A model generated the notes under the pieces. It made no database searches and was not told the DNA's origin. It was given only the letters and a program-made list of their open reading frames with translations. The position numbers and the translations under genes were made by a program. Source: Lamellibrachia columna (taxonomy: Eukaryota; Annelida; Polychaeta; Sabellida; Siboglinidae). Taken from it: a DNA stretch of 64,000 nt. How positions within the stretch are numbered: position 1 is the stretch's first letter; the number at the start of each line of letters is the position of its first letter. Location: positions 49,249,566-49,313,565 of the forward strand of contig OY759272.1 of NCBI GenBank assembly GCA_963662155.1, in the 5' to 3' direction. Below, one piece after another: positions 22,691-34,900 of this stretch.

Positions 22691-22723
22691 TTAGTTTAAC
22701 AATTAAGATTTCCACCAAAACAA

Positions 22724-22812
<89 letters not shown>

Positions 22813-23127
22813 TTACGGACGGATTGTACCGTTGAGACATGGGTATAGTCATTATTTTACTATTTGTAATTAAGGTTAGGCCTACTACAAAATGTTTTTT
22901 AATTATTATTGGTTTCGCTCAATCTTTCTTGCACCTCGAACTCGCACTGGCGAACGTCAAATAAAATGGCCTTGTCAAGTTGAGCTATCACGACGACACC
23001 GCCGACACACCGCCACTTACAGTACAATAATTTGGCCTCTCGACAGAATTGCTCCATGGGATGATCAACGAAGACAAGAAAGAGCCAGATGTTCAACCCG
23101 AAGATTCAGTGAGTCACACATCTTGTT
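22610..23127. repeat. Second palindrome with (TA)n at its centre
   Basis: Left arm 22610-22688 and right arm 22824-22856 plus 23090-23127 are reverse complements (for example CGACTATACCCATGTCTC against GAGACATGGGTATAGTC, and CTGAATCTTCGGGTTGAAC against GTTCAACCCGAAGATTCAG). The right arm holds 233 bp (22857-23089) absent from the left. Between the arms lies (TA)n at 22729-22810. Confidence 0.85.
22729..22810. repeat. (TA)n microsatellite
   Basis: Pure alternating TA, about 80 bp, between the arms of the second palindrome. Confidence 0.95.
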
Positions 23128-23162
23128 CTTTTGTGTCCTTTGTTAGATATATCATCTTCCAA

Positions 23163-24785
23163 TTCATTTATATGTATATTAAAAACAGTATAGGGCCTAA
23201 TACTGATCCTTGTTGTACCCCACTCAAAATACATTTCCAGTTTGAAATCTCACTATCTACTATTACTCTCTGTCTTCTGTGCGTAAGCCACTTTTCTATC
23301 CAGTTGATTACATCATTGCCTATACCGTGAACTTTTAGTTTAAGTAACAAACTTTGATGTGGCACTGCTTTCTGAAAATCTAAGTAGACAACATCTACTG
23401 GTGACCCATCATCTACCCACTTTGTAATTCCCAAGAAACATCACAGTTTGGTTAGATATGACCTTATTTTTGGAACCCATGTTGAGATATATTTATTAAT
23501 TTATGTTTTACAAGGAATACCACAATGGTGTACTAATTTGCCCTACAATATCCTTAAGCAGTTTTGGTGGTATCCCACCACCTCAAGGTGATTTATTAGC
23601 CTTCATCTTCGTAATTTTCTTTGGCATCATTTCAGAACTTAAAAATAACTGCCCTAAATGATCTGATTTATCGCCGTCAAATTTAGTAACCTATTGGAAG
23701 TGAGCTGATATCTTCTGTGGTAAAAACTGCGCGCGCTGAAATACTCATTCAGGACCTCTGCCATTTGAAACTTGTCTGAAATTATGTTTCCACTGTTGTT
23801 TTTCAGTGGTCACACCTTATCTCGAACTTTGTATTTACACATTACATAAGCATATACACTCTTGCTGTCATTTTGTTATATTAACTGCCAACTTTTGGAT
23901 TTTCTAATTTCAGTTGTGCCTAGGTTAAGTGCCTCAGTAGTTTGTGTAGTCGTCTACATTTCCATTGTGTTTATATACCCCCCAGAGCATCTGTTTGTGA
24001 GCAATTGTTCTAATAGTCTCTTTTGATATGTGTTTCTTTCTTGACCATTTCCCTAGTTTTTTTAATGGAACAAATATCTCAGTAATGCCATCAATCTTAC
24101 ATTTTAATCAAGTCCAGCATTCTGTTGCCATCTTGGTCTTCAGCAAATTATTCCAATCTATTTTTGCTAGATATGTTTTCATCTCTTTATTTTTGCCTTT
24201 GTTGAAGTTCCTCCTCCATTGTGTTTATATGTTTATATGTTATATGTATTCCTTGTTTTTTACTTTTATATTAAAATGGATCTGGTTATGGTCTCTGGAA
24301 CCCAAAGATACTTTAACTTTGTCAACTAATTAATTTTGAGAAGACAAACTTAAATCTAGCACATTCCCACATCTGGTTGGTTCCAAGACATGTTGAGTAA
24401 GGAAACTATCCTGTGTTAGAAGTAGAAACCGAGCACTCTCTGATGATTTCTATTGTATATGGCCATGGTTAGAATCACCCATTATAACACACTCCCCCTT
24501 AATCACCTCCCTTATAGCCTTTTATAGTTTTACATCTTCTTCTTGCCCTAAGCTTTGACTTCGATAAACTACTTAATGTTGAGTTCCTGGTAACTATATT
24601 ACACCAAATTGCTTGCTCACAATCTGCTTCACTTTTCAGTGTTATTTCATGGATGCTTTTATATATAAAATTACTCCACATCCCCTTCTTATTTCCCATC
24701 CTTCCTAAACATTACATAGCCTGTTAGTGCTAACTCAGCATCTACTATATCTTTATTTGCCCATGATTATGTGATACCTATTACG
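23163..24785 (-). mobile_element. Decayed CR1-like LINE, ORF2 part
   Basis: Collinear with the intact CR1 from about 50930 to 52790. RT motifs such as VDVVYLDFQKAVPHQSLLLK, NDVINWIEKWLTHRRQRV and QQGSVLGPILFLIYI are readable near 23168-23434. Endonuclease-region pieces, including SEADCEQAIWCNIVTRNS, lie near 24500-24700. Many stops and frameshifts make it inactive. Identity to the intact element is visibly lower than for the 36.2-kb copy, so it is an older or different subfamily member. Confidence 0.8.
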
Positions 24786-25149
24786 TGAGGGTCAATATCA
24801 GCTGCGCTATGTGTGTAATGTAATATGTGTAATTATAAAGTAGCATTAAATGTAATATCGTTGTTATCGGAATTATCATGTAATAATGTATCATCATTAC
24901 TGTAAGCAGGTAGGTTGGCATTGGCCACTATCAATGTTTGTCAACATATAATGTTCATATAATTGTCTAGGTGTGTGTCACCTCAGGTAATCTGAGAAGC
25001 TGTTCCTTCCTGCTGGCTAACACGCGTTGAGACAGGTCTTCGTTGAAATACAGGTCTCGCGGCTTTTGTGTGCGGGCTGCATGTAGAATGGTGTCCCGAT
25101 CTTTGAAGCTTTCAAACTTCACAACGATTGTTCTCGGTTTGCTGGAGTC

Positions 25150-25370
25150 GCAGCCTCGGTGTCCGCCGACGTGTCTACGTTACCCTCGGTGTCCGCCGAC
25201 GTGTCTACGTTACCCTCGATGTCCGCCGACGTGTCTACGTTACCCTCGGTGTCCGCCGACGTGTCTACGTTACCCTCGGTGTCCGCCGACGTGTCTACGT
25301 TACCCTCGGTGTCCGCCCACTTGTCTGCGTTACCCTCGGTGTCCGCCCACGTGTCTGCGTTACCCTCGGC
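25150..25370. repeat. 30-bp minisatellite, about 7 copies
   Basis: Unit with CCTCGGTGTCCGCC and GACGTGTCTACGTTAC. Copies at the 3' side vary (CCCACTTGTCTGCG). It is in phase with the ORF1 remnant on the minus strand and adds 10 residues per unit. Confidence 0.95.
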
Positions 25371-25569
25371 CACACCATCAATTCGCAGGTTGTTGCGACG
25401 GGGCTGGTTCTCTAAACAGTCAATGCTGTTTTCAATTTCGTGTTGCACTGAAATCACGATCTCGATACGTTTAACTACGTCATCTAGTACATCAGATTTT
25501 TTCATGAAGGGATTTTGTTATGTTGTCGACTTCATTCTGCGTGAAATGCAGACTCTCCTTCAGTTCTGC

Positions 25570-26025
25570 TGCATCCCTAGCCGGCTCCCTCACCACGTCA
25601 TCGAGGCTGCATCCCTAGCCGGCTCCCTCCCCACGTCATCGAGGCTGCATCCCTAGCCGGCTCCCTCATCACGTCGTCGAGGCTGCATCCCTAGCCGGCT
25701 CCCTCACCACGTCGTCGAGGCTGCATCCCTAGCCGGCTCCCTCACCACGTCGTCGAGGCTGCATCCCTAGCCGGCTCCCTCACCACGTCGTCGAGGCTGC
25801 ATCCCTAGCCGGCTCCCTCACCACGTCGTCGAGGCTGCATCCCTAGCCGGCTCCCTCACCACGTCGTCGAGGCTGCATCCTTAGCCGGTTCCCTCACCAC
25901 GTCGTCGAGGCTGCATCCCTAGCCGGCTCCCTCACCACGTCGTCGAGGCTGCATCCTTAGCCGGTTCCCTCACCACGTCGTCGAGGCTGCATCCCTAGCT
26001 GGCTCCCTCACCACGTCGTCGAAGC
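25570..26025. repeat. 38-bp minisatellite, about 12 copies
   Basis: Unit with GCATCCCTAGCCGGCTCCCT and CACCACGTCGTCGAGGCT. Substitutions are few (CCCTAG/CCTTAG, CGTCGTC/CGTCATC). As 38 is not a multiple of 3, its expansion breaks the host ORF1 frame. Confidence 0.95.
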
Positions 26026-26194
26026 GCTTGTTCGTGGCTTCGAGGAACGGCTGTAGGCACGCCTGGAATGCGGTCTGTTGCACGGCCATCTGCTTCATAA
26101 ATACTTCTTCCTGTCGAGCCAGTGCACTACTGACGATGGCATCGATGTCCGGGTCCTGGTCGGGAAGTGACGACGACCGGGTTGTTTTACCCAT

Positions 26195-26500
26195 TTCAAC
26201 GGGATTTTATTCAAGAAGTGACACCGCTAATAGATCGCACAGTGGCCGCTGCGGGTCAGTATCGACCACACCAATTTCGTCAGCCCTTTCAACGGTCGCG
26301 CCATTTCGGTCCGTTGCTCAGAGCTATTAAGCGTTCCGGACCTCACACACAGCTAAGGGTAAAGGTTCCCGCCGTTTGTCAACGGTACATAATATCAATG
26401 ATGGTTTATTTTGTTTGTGTTTTATTCACAATGTTGAACTATACGTCCATCCGGCGACAACAGTGTTTGTCTCATTTATTCGTCCTTTCTACGGCGCTTC
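26195..26500. other. No further coding block recognised
   Basis: Upstream side of the L1-like ORF1 remnant, possibly its 5' UTR. Nothing else seen. Confidence 0.4.
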
Positions 26501-26978
26501 ATAACGTTGATGACCAGACTAGTTTCTGCCTAGAAAGACCAGGGAAGGGTAGTCAATGTGGTAATCACATCGAAATTAGAATATTGTGACGCTCTACTGA
26601 ATGGCAAAACGTCGTCAGTCTAGAGCTAGAGTGACTCTATAAACCGTGACTATCAGAAACATCGTAGGGATGCCCAAGTACACTAACATCACTCCTGTGT
26701 CCAGAGACCTGCATTAGCTGTCTGTGCTGGAGCGCACTCGCGCCTACTTCCTGGTCCACATGAGCTGTCAAGAGCTGTCGTCGCTGCAGATCTGTGAAAT
26801 AACCTGTCAGTGGCAATGTATGAACTGACCAGTAAGACCACTTAAATGGACTTTAAGAATTATCATTATTATTATTATTAAAAGTGTCTATCGCAGTCGC
26901 GACAGCCAAAGATGTTGGGTTCAGTTGTCGACGTGATTTCAACGATGTGCCGACAACACATATATCCACGTCATTATA
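26501..26978 (+). repeat. Tandem duplication, copy a, with LINE RT C-terminal fragment
   Basis: About 478 bp. It starts near ATAACGTTGATGACCAGACT and includes a + strand fragment (26650-26830) reading IVGMPKYTNIT and, with a stop, QRDLH..LSVLERARAY, similar to the LHWLPV region at the end of L2/CR1-type reverse transcriptases. The unit repeats immediately at 26979. Confidence 0.65.
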
Positions 26979-29215
26979 ACGTTGATAACTACACAAGTTT
27001 CTTCCGAGAAAGACCAAGGAAGGGTAGTCAATGTGGTAATCACATCGAAGTTAGAATATTATGTAACCGCGGAATCGCATGAAGACGGGAAATGGTGATT
27101 TCCTTTATTTTGTATAATAAAACTATATCAAAAAAACCTGTAAAACATACAAAAATATTATTACTACATGCACTACTACAATAGTTACACAGGATCATTA
27201 ATCAACAGAGTCAAAAACATCTATTCCCTGCATAACATTGGTACATAATTATTACCTATAGATTATCTCCGACACCAAATAGCAGGTTGGCACCTGTGGT
27301 ATTTGTATCTAGATTTCTATCCAGCAATATGCCATGACCGACTTAGTACCAATAAGATACATAGGTTTATAGTCTTTAAACACTGTGTCAACTCCTAAGT
27401 GGTGAAGTATACAACAAATATACTCAGCTAAAAATGCAGCTACAATTAATAAAAATTTGATGTACTCCATGAATAACACAATATCAGTTATGCTTAACAT
27501 CCCTTATAACATATAAAGGTACACAATCCTTGGAGACTACGATTACACAAATCAGTACTAATACCCACAAACACATATATATATATATATATATGCAGTG
27601 TCTATAATTTGTTCCTTAAGATAGTTATGGATGACCGTCAAATTAAATGTTTCCTAACCTAATAGTAATACTTCATGACAACCCATAAAACCAAAATAAC
27701 AATGCTCACCCCAACTGGGCACTGCAGGCCTAATCAAAAATGTAAAACTGTGTCTGAGCACCGACTCAGTGCAACCACATCCTGCAATTTACAGGGGGTC
27801 ATCTGCACCTGTAAATGATATACAACCAATTATCAGTTGTAAATGAATAAACAAAAGAGTGACTAACTACATTATTATATGTATGCTAACACAATGGTGT
27901 CACCAGAAATGTATCAAGATACCAATACTACATTAAATGATCAAACCAACACTAGATCCCTGTTTACAAGTTACTATCTAGTGTGGCCCCAGCTTGCTCT
28001 CAAGCATTTGTCCCTTGGGAATATTTCACACACCCTACCCAGCCAGTGCCACATGGTGATTAATCACGACAACATCAAAGAGAGGGAGAGTGCTCCAGTC
28101 TGATTCTGGCTTAACTGTACAGAATGTTATATAATTATACCACACATGCACAGTCCCTGCATAATGTATTTTGTCTATAATAATACATTAACTATATGTA
28201 ACAGTACTAAACATGAATAAACTTAACTTTCTAACCTGTTCTACCAGCTACTGGCTACAAGCTTTCAAAATGTCATTAAGCCCTAGCTGCTAACAAACAG
28301 CTGGTGGAGACATTCCTCCCTAACGTCCAGACAGTTCATTTGCTCCCCATCTTCTTAGCACATCAGTAATCTGAGTCACTATTAAGTAATTACAACTGAA
28401 CATATAAATATGTTTACATAGAAAGATGGAAGATTCTCTAGTAGACATTTTGGTACCATTGTAAATTGAAAGAATTCATTTTCTAAGGTATAACAAAGTA
28501 TTTAGAAACTTACCAAAACAGGGTTGTTGTTGTCTTGTTGACAGTGGGATCAGCCTGGCCCACTGGGACACAGCCCCTCCCCCTGACCACATGTGACCAC
28601 TGTCTCTTGGGTAAATGTTTTATTTAAACAACTTAATTATTAGTAACAGGACCAGCAATGGACACAATAAATGCAATTAACCATAAGACAAATAGTTATA
28701 ATAATAATAACTAATTAACTAGATTATCTATAGATTACCCAGGGTGCTGCCATATGGTGGCAAGTAATGGCACCATCAACCCTGTGCTCTTCTGGTATTA
28801 TCGCGTGACCCTTGCTGGGTGACCGGCGGTGTGATTGGTGGGGCAATTATAAATTACTAAATGTCCAGTAACCATGCCGGTTACAATTACAACGCTCTAC
28901 TTAATTGCAATCTACTCAATTGCACACGTCGTCAGGCTAGAGGGACTCTAATAAACCGCGACTGTCAGAAACATCGTAGGGATGCCCAAGTACACTAACA
29001 TCACTTCTGTGTCCAGAGACCTGCATTGGCTGTCTGTGCTGGAGCGTGCTCGCGCCTACGTCCTGGTCTACATGAGCTGCCAAGAGCTGTCGTGGCTGCA
29101 GATCTGTGAAATAACCTGTCAGTGGCAATGTGTGAACTGACCAGTGAGACCACTTTAAGTGGACTTTAATAATTATCATTATTATTGTTAAAAGTGTCTG
29201 TCGCAGACGCGACAG
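26979..29215 (+). repeat. Tandem duplication, copy b, interrupted by a DNA transposon
   Basis: 26979-27061 and 28886-29215 together match copy a. The LINE fragment here reads IVGMPKYTNITSVSRDLHWL SVLERARAYVLV before a stop (28960-29130). The 1.8-kb interruption is described separately. A third, shorter match occurs at 46590-46670. Confidence 0.7.
27062..28885. mobile_element. 1.8-kb DNA transposon insertion with TGTAACCG ends
   Basis: Comparison with the empty tandem copy (26576-26590) shows an insertion of 1824 bp. It begins TGTAACCG and ends CGGTTACA, a perfect 8-bp terminal inverted repeat, and is flanked by ATTA on both sides (27058-27061 and 28886-28889). Inside it is AT-rich with no transposase frame that I recognise, so it is non-autonomous. 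The short TSD (3-4 bp) and short inverted repeats do not let me assign a superfamily. Confidence 0.55.
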
Positions 29216-30728
29216 CCAGTTTGCGTGAGCAAATGTTGTTCGGTGTAATTTGTTCCACTGGGTTTTGTTTTTGGCGATTCAACGCTACTGCTCCAGGTCG
29301 GCCATTGTCTTTAAAAATAATACTCAGGATAATATTTTAAAAACTTCAAAAATACTATATTTAAACCAACATTTTAACAACTAGAAATACTACTGGCGGT
29401 GTATTTAATATATTTTAGTGCCTAGCTGTTATATGGCATGTTGGTCTTTCAAGAATTTTTTGTATTACATTTTAATGTGATTAAATATAATATAATTGCT
29501 GTGTATTTATTTAAATGTAATTATTGATATGCAATTTAATTTTAGTTCTCGCAGATGAGTCACACGTGAAAGGGGCCTTAATGTATACTCAGTTGTAATC
29601 TAAGTAATACCTCAATTATAGCTTTACGAAAAACTACAATGCTTAGTAACTGGAAAAGTAACTTTGGTTAATACCAGATGCGCATTTCCACAAGAGAAAA
29701 TTTTGCACCTACAAAAGACTGAACTGATGGCGGACTCGACGGCTAGACAGATTATAAGGAGGCGTCAGCAGTCTAACTTAACATTGAACTGATGGCGGAC
29801 TCGATGGGTAGATAGAATGTAAGGAGACGTCGACGGTCTAACTTAACATTGAACTGATGGCGGACCCGACGGCTAGACAGAATGCAAGGAGACGTCGACA
29901 GTCTAACTTAACATTGAACTGATGGCGGACTCGATGGGTAGAGAGATTGTAAGGAGACGTCAATGGTCTGAGGTTGTGGCTACAAATCATCATTATCAAC
30001 ATCCCATACATAATATAATAAGACATGGGAACACTGAAGAAATGTCTTAAATAGTTGTACATCCCGATAAAAATACGTATTATATCAATCTGAAAAGGTG
30101 CATACTGGAAGGAAAAGCACAAAGGTAATTTAAATCACGATGAATAACATCACAGTGTTGATACAATTAATTATACTATCAAGAACGTCATAAATATTAA
30201 TTAGATATGCATTCAATGCATGCAATTCAATCTCACAAAACCGTTAATTGAAAAGAAATAACACGCAAGCTGCACATCAACTCTTTATTGTAAAAATGAC
30301 AATCCCCGCCTTCTCCCGATTGAACAAGTGAGACAACATCAACCTTCAGTAAATACACAACAGCATGATAAGTAAACACGTAATGTAAACCAGCGAACAG
30401 CCACAGTGTAACATTGTGGTGGAAGACAACGTGAACAAATGGTACTTTCCACTATATGTAGTGTCCAGGGCAGGAGTTTCCATACTCCGTCTTACAGGCC
30501 GATAAAAAATATAGTGGCAGATATAGTTGTGTCCACATATATATGATGGATATTATCACATTTATTATTGTTATTAATATTTTAATGTAAATTGTAACTC
30601 ACTTTTAACTGAAAATGTGATGACTGAATGGATATTCGACTGAATAATGGGATACCCAAGTTAAAGGGTCCATGTAATAATTGGAGGTTGCTGTCCACAG
30701 CGTAGAGAGAACTTTATCTTTAAAAAAA
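29216..30728. other. Segment-duplication flank of the zinc-finger copy 1 (matches 46660-47450)
   Basis: The sequence is collinear with 46660-47450, for example AAAGAAATAACACGCAAG and AATCCCCGCCTTCTCCCGAT. About 290 bp (30412-30700) has no counterpart in copy 2. TTTATT at 30284-30289 (AATAAA on the minus strand) is conserved in copy 2 (47268-47273) and could be a distant poly(A) signal for the zinc-finger gene. Confidence 0.55.
29728..29965. repeat. About 66-bp minisatellite, 4 copies
   Basis: GAACTGATGGCGGACTCGA and AAGGAGACGTCGACGGTCTA recur four times. Copy 2 of the segment (46830-46945) has two diverged units. Confidence 0.8.
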
Positions 30729-31392
30729 TATATGATATATCTCTGGTGAAACAAAGAATATGACCATCAACGGTCGTACACAAACAACTACGTCACAGCC
30801 TTGTGCAAGAACATATGATATAGCTCTGGTGAAACAAAGAATATGACCATCAACGGTCGTACACAAACAACTACGTCACAGCCTTGTGCAAGAACATATG
30901 ATATAGCTCTGGTGAAACAGAGAATATGACCATCAACGGTCGTACACAAACAACTACGTCACAGCCTTGTGCAAGAACATATGATATAGCTCTGGTGAAA
31001 CAGAGAATATGACCATCAACGGTCGTACACAAACAACTACGTCACAGCCTTGTGCAAGAACATATGATATAGCTCTGGTGAAACAGAGAATATGACCATC
31101 AACGGTCGTACACAAACAACTACGTCACAGCCTTGTGCAAGAACATATGATATAGCTCTGGTGAAACAGAGAATATGACCATCAACGGTCGTACACAAAC
31201 AACTACGTCACAGCCTTGTGCAAGAACATATGATATAGCTCTGGTGAAACAGAGAATATGACCATCAACGGTCGTACACAAACAACTACGTCACAGCCTT
31301 GTGCAAGAACATATGATATAGCTCTGGTGAAACAAAGAATATGACCATCAACGGTCGTACACAAACAACTACGTCACAGCCTTGTGCAAGAA
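30729..31392. repeat. 83-bp minisatellite, 8 copies
   Basis: Unit with ACATATGATATAGCTCTGG, CATCAACGGTCGTACAC and CTACGTCACAGCCTTGTGCA. The eight units differ only by A/G at CAAAG/CAGAG and similar changes. The paralogous segment has just one unit (47462-47545). Confidence 0.95.
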
Positions 31393-32098
31393 CCTCTTGC
31401 TTAAGAAACTACGACAAACGGGAGTCTGATGTAAAATTTACAATAGTCCTTCGTAGGTCGCGGTTCAGGACGAAACATTCACACTGATCAAGACACAGCA
31501 CACAGAATTGTAGCGAGACATCACACAAAGACACATGGCTCAATAATTATTTGTCTTGTGATCTCTACATCACGACTGTGACAGTTGTCACATTTGTGTG
31601 GTTTCTCCCCACAGCTAATCCCCAATATGAATTAAATGTGTTACAATTGCATGCATATGAATTTGCAGATGATAGTATAAATGACCACTCTATAGAAAGT
31701 GGCATCTCAGATAACATATTTAAAGGTTTATTAGAACACATTGCGCACATACGTACAGCTGTTTATTATTAAACTATTTCAACAGGTGTCACACACGACG
31801 GGTTTCTCACCTGTGCGAGTAGACATGTGAGTATCAATGACCAAAGATGAGTCCAAACTACATGTATAATGTTTAGAATGTTTCCATGATGTGTCAGTGC
31901 GAATATGCCATTGTAAATTACCTTTCATTAATCAGCGAACTCCACTTTGTAAGAGGTTTCTCCCAATGAATACGGACATGTCTCCTCAAATTCCCACTTT
32001 ATCTGAACATGTACCACGGTTTCTACCAGGTGTTACTATTTTCTGAGAATTGTGTACCACAGGTATCATATCTGAAAGGTTTTTCTCCAGTATGTGTC

Positions 32099-32142
<44 letters not shown>

Positions 32143-32325
32143 CATAAAATGGACTCTGCAGAATCACATTACTAGGATTTCTTCATATTATGGATACGGA
32201 CGTGTTTCTTCAAATTACCAATTTGTGAGAATTGTGCAATACATATATCATTTGAAAGGTTTCTCCCCTATATGGATGCGGATGTCTTCAAAACTTTAGT
32301 TTCTGAAAATTATGCACCACACGCA
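31393..32325 (-). pseudogene. Decayed zinc-finger sequence downstream of the 12-finger frame; (TA)n at 32103-32138
   Basis: Minus-strand remnants of the finger/linker pattern are still visible (for example around 31955-32035 and 32200-32320), but stops and indels interrupt them. A (TA)n tract lies between them. Confidence 0.6.
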
Positions 32326-33381
32326 TCACATTTTAAAGGTCTCTCCAGTATGTATATGGATATGTGTCTTCAACTTATCACTTTGTGAGAATTGTGCACC
32401 ACAGGTATCACATTTATACGGTTTCTCCCCAGTATGGATACGAACATGTGTCTTCAAATGACCACTGACTGAGAATTGTGCACCACACATATCACATTTG
32501 AAAGGTCTCTCTCCAGTATGGATACGGATATGTGTCTTCAAATCACCATTTCGTGAGTATACTGCACCACAGATGTCACATTTGAAAGGCCTTTCCCCAG
32601 TATGGACACGGATATGTTTCTTCAAGCTATCACGTAATGAAAACTGTGCACCACATGTAATACATTTGTAGGGTTTCTCTCCAGTATGGATACGGACATG
32701 TCTCTTCAAATTACCCGTTTCTGAGAATTGTGCACCACAGGTATCACATTTGTAGGGTTTCTCCCCAGTATGGATACGGACATGTTTCTTCAAACTACTC
32801 CTTTCTGAGAATTGTGCACCACAGGAATCACATTTGTAGGGTTTCTCCCCAGTATGGATACGGACATGTTTCTTCAAAGTACCACTTTCTGAGAATTGTG
32901 CACCACATGTATCACATTTGTAGGATTTCTCCCCAGTATGGATACGGACATGTGTCGTCAAATGACCACTTTGTAAGAATTGTGCACCACAGGTATCACA
33001 TTTGAAAGGTCTCTCCCCACTATGGACACGGACATGTGCTTTCAAACCACCCTTTTCTGAAAATTGCGCACCACATGTGTCACATTTGTAGGGTTTCTCC
33101 CCAGTATGGACACGGAAATGTATCTTCAAACTACTTTTTTGTGAGAATTGTGCACCACATGTATCACATTTGAAAGGTCTCTCCCCAGTATGCATACGCA
33201 AATGTATCTTCAAACTACCCTTTTCTGAGAATTGTGCACCACAGGTATCACATTTGTAGGGTTTCTCCCCAGTATGAATTCGGGCATGTTTTAATAAACC
33301 ACTACCACTTAAAAATCCATCTCCACAGGTATCACATTTGAAAGGTTTCTCAAAGGTACAAGTGTGCACATTTAAGGGCAT
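32326..33381 (-). CDS. C2H2 zinc-finger protein with 12 tandem fingers
   Basis: Open frame of 351 residues starting [13 protein letters not shown]. Twelve consecutive C2H2 fingers (about residues 14-348) have the form [17 protein letters not shown] with HTGEKPYKC linkers, each with both Cys and both His. The last linker runs into ETFKM and stop. Such proteins bind DNA in the nucleus, often as repressors, and specificity is set by the variable helix residues between the GAQFS and LK motifs, which differ from finger to finger here. No KRAB, SCAN or BTB part is seen, so the gene may have upstream exons. Decayed fingers on both sides suggest the array was once longer. Two relatives lie at 48162-49295 and 59850-60230. 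Confidence 0.85.
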   Translation of the reverse strand: MPLNVHTCTFEKPFKCDTCGDGFLSGSGLLKHARIHTGEKPYKCDTCGAQFSEKGSLKIHLRMHTGERPFKCDTCGAQFSQKSSLKIHFRVHTGEKPYKCDTCGAQFSEKGGLKAHVRVHSGERPFKCDTCGAQFLQSGHLTTHVRIHTGEKSYKCDTCGAQFSESGTLKKHVRIHTGEKPYKCDSCGAQFSERSSLKKHVRIHTGEKPYKCDTCGAQFSETGNLKRHVRIHTGEKPYKCITCGAQFSLRDSLKKHIRVHTGERPFKCDICGAVYSRNGDLKTHIRIHTGERPFKCDMCGAQFSVSGHLKTHVRIHTGEKPYKCDTCGAQFSQSDKLKTHIHIHTGETFKM

Positions 33382-34100
33382 ATTTAAATATTACTGTGTC
33401 TAACGTGTTCCCACATTCATCACATTTGAAACATGTTTCAACAGTACAAATACTCTAGTATGTCTTTAAAGGACAACTAGAATTAAACTGTGAAATTTCA
33501 TAGGTGCCACACTTACCCAGTTTATCACCAGTGTATCTGCACACATGTACTTCTAAGCAAACACTCTATAAAATCTGTTTTTCCAATGTCACATATGAAT
33601 GTTTTATCATCAGTTGGAGTGCATATGTGCATCTTTAAGGGAAAATACCCTTTTCAACAGATTCCACATTGATGTGGTTTCTCACCAGTGTGTGTGTGCA
33701 CACATGTACATATATTTAAGAAGTCTGCATTTGATGGATTTTTCACCAATGTAAGTCTGCATGTGTAACTTCAAAAAGCTACTCTGAAAAGACGTTTTTT
33801 CCTCTTGTATCACTTTGAAAGGGTTTTGCACCAGTCTGGGATTGCAGATGAGTTTTTATGTTACAACTGTGTGAAAACTTTATCACAGCTGAATGTTTCC
33901 AACCACAAAGGATGTTGTCACAGGTTTCTCTTGTGCATCAAGGCAAACATGTGGACATTGTGTGACTTGGCTCGATGTCCTATACTGTGTTGGTGCACTG
34001 TCCCTTTCTGTTGGAAAGTGTTGTCACTGTCCCCAGTGAAACAAGTAGAAGTGGACATTCGTTATTGTCAACACGAGTGAGGCTGCAGGTTCATCAGTTC
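33382..34100 (-). pseudogene. Decayed upstream fingers and 5' flank of zinc-finger copy 1
   Basis: Minus-strand fragments such as HTGEKPHQC (near 33670-33700) and similar linkers near 33500 and 33620 persist, with intact Cys or His in places but no continuous frame. The same decayed pattern occurs upstream of copy 2 (49300-49900). Confidence 0.6.
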
Positions 34101-34900
34101 ATTGTAGACACTTGTGGCACAAACAGCTGTCCACACGCATCAGTCACCTGAAACAGCATAAACGTCATGACAAGAAGACACTGGATTAACGACAGTATCA
34201 GACTTTAGCACTGTCAGCTGGCCAGGATTTTCAATGTGCATGTTTAGTGCAATTCTTACAGCGAAATCGTAGAGTAAAAAATATATTGAAAATGTGTCTA
34301 TATGATTCCCATTTCATTTGGACCAACAAAATTGGATACTTTGAAGTTTAGCCCAAAACTACAACCCTAAACATGGACTTTTTATTAATAAAACTCTAAC
34401 TGTTATCACGGGATAATTTAAAGTGGAACAAGTCATTGTTTTGAGTTAATGCACCTATAAGAGTGACGAAAACATAACTATTTGTGACTACAATTAAGAA
34501 TATCATGCCAGTGGTTTACTAGGAAACATCTCAATTTCATTGGCCGTGACATACTGTCAGATAAACATGTCATGAGTGTGCAAACATTAATTGTGGACTT
34601 GTGGTTACTGCCAGCCACAAGATGCCTAACAATTTTCACTGATTCATATATCATGTATATTTAATGCTTATATTTCTTAATTTTTTTTACGTTGTGCTAT
34701 TAAATGTAGTTGGAAAAGTATTTTCAATTTAAGTAAATTTTTAAACCATATTTGAATGCATATCATGTGCATTTGCATGCGAATCGCACCTTTGAATGGA
34801 ATGCAATCCCAAGCCAACTCTTCCTGAATGATATAAATTAATTCACAATGTTTATTTTAAAAATATGTTATTATTACTATACAGCGTTACTATAGTATCA
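34101..34900. other. Paralogous flank, no gene
   Basis: Matches 54996-55500 and 60470-61200, for example ACAGCTGTCCACACGCATCA. Confidence 0.6.

Larger units (their letters stand above)
24960..26194 (-). pseudogene. L1/Tx1-like LINE ORF1 remnant carrying two minisatellites
   Basis: On the minus strand the N-terminus MGKTTRSSSLPDQDPDIDAI and an Ala/Gln-rich helix lead to NKRFDDVVREPARDAA, which is then repeated about 12 times (38-bp units, out of phase). Next come a coiled-coil stretch (SDVLDDVVKRIEIVISVQHE, IENSIDCLENQPRRNNLRID) and GVAEGNADTW, typical of L1-type RNA-binding ORF1 proteins, whose hallmark is ENxxRRNNLRI. A 10-residue unit, TEGNVDTSAD, is then repeated, and in another frame TIVVKFESFKDRDTILHAAR and LYFNEDLSQRVLASRKEQLL follow, matching the second half of such proteins. 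At least two frame changes are present. Confidence 0.7.

Noticed and set aside
32730..33005. Plus-strand frames with [20 protein letters not shown] repeats (also 48062-49087 and 59838-60125)
   Set aside because: Antisense shadows of the C2H2 finger array. The minus strand has the Cys/His motifs and conserved linkers.
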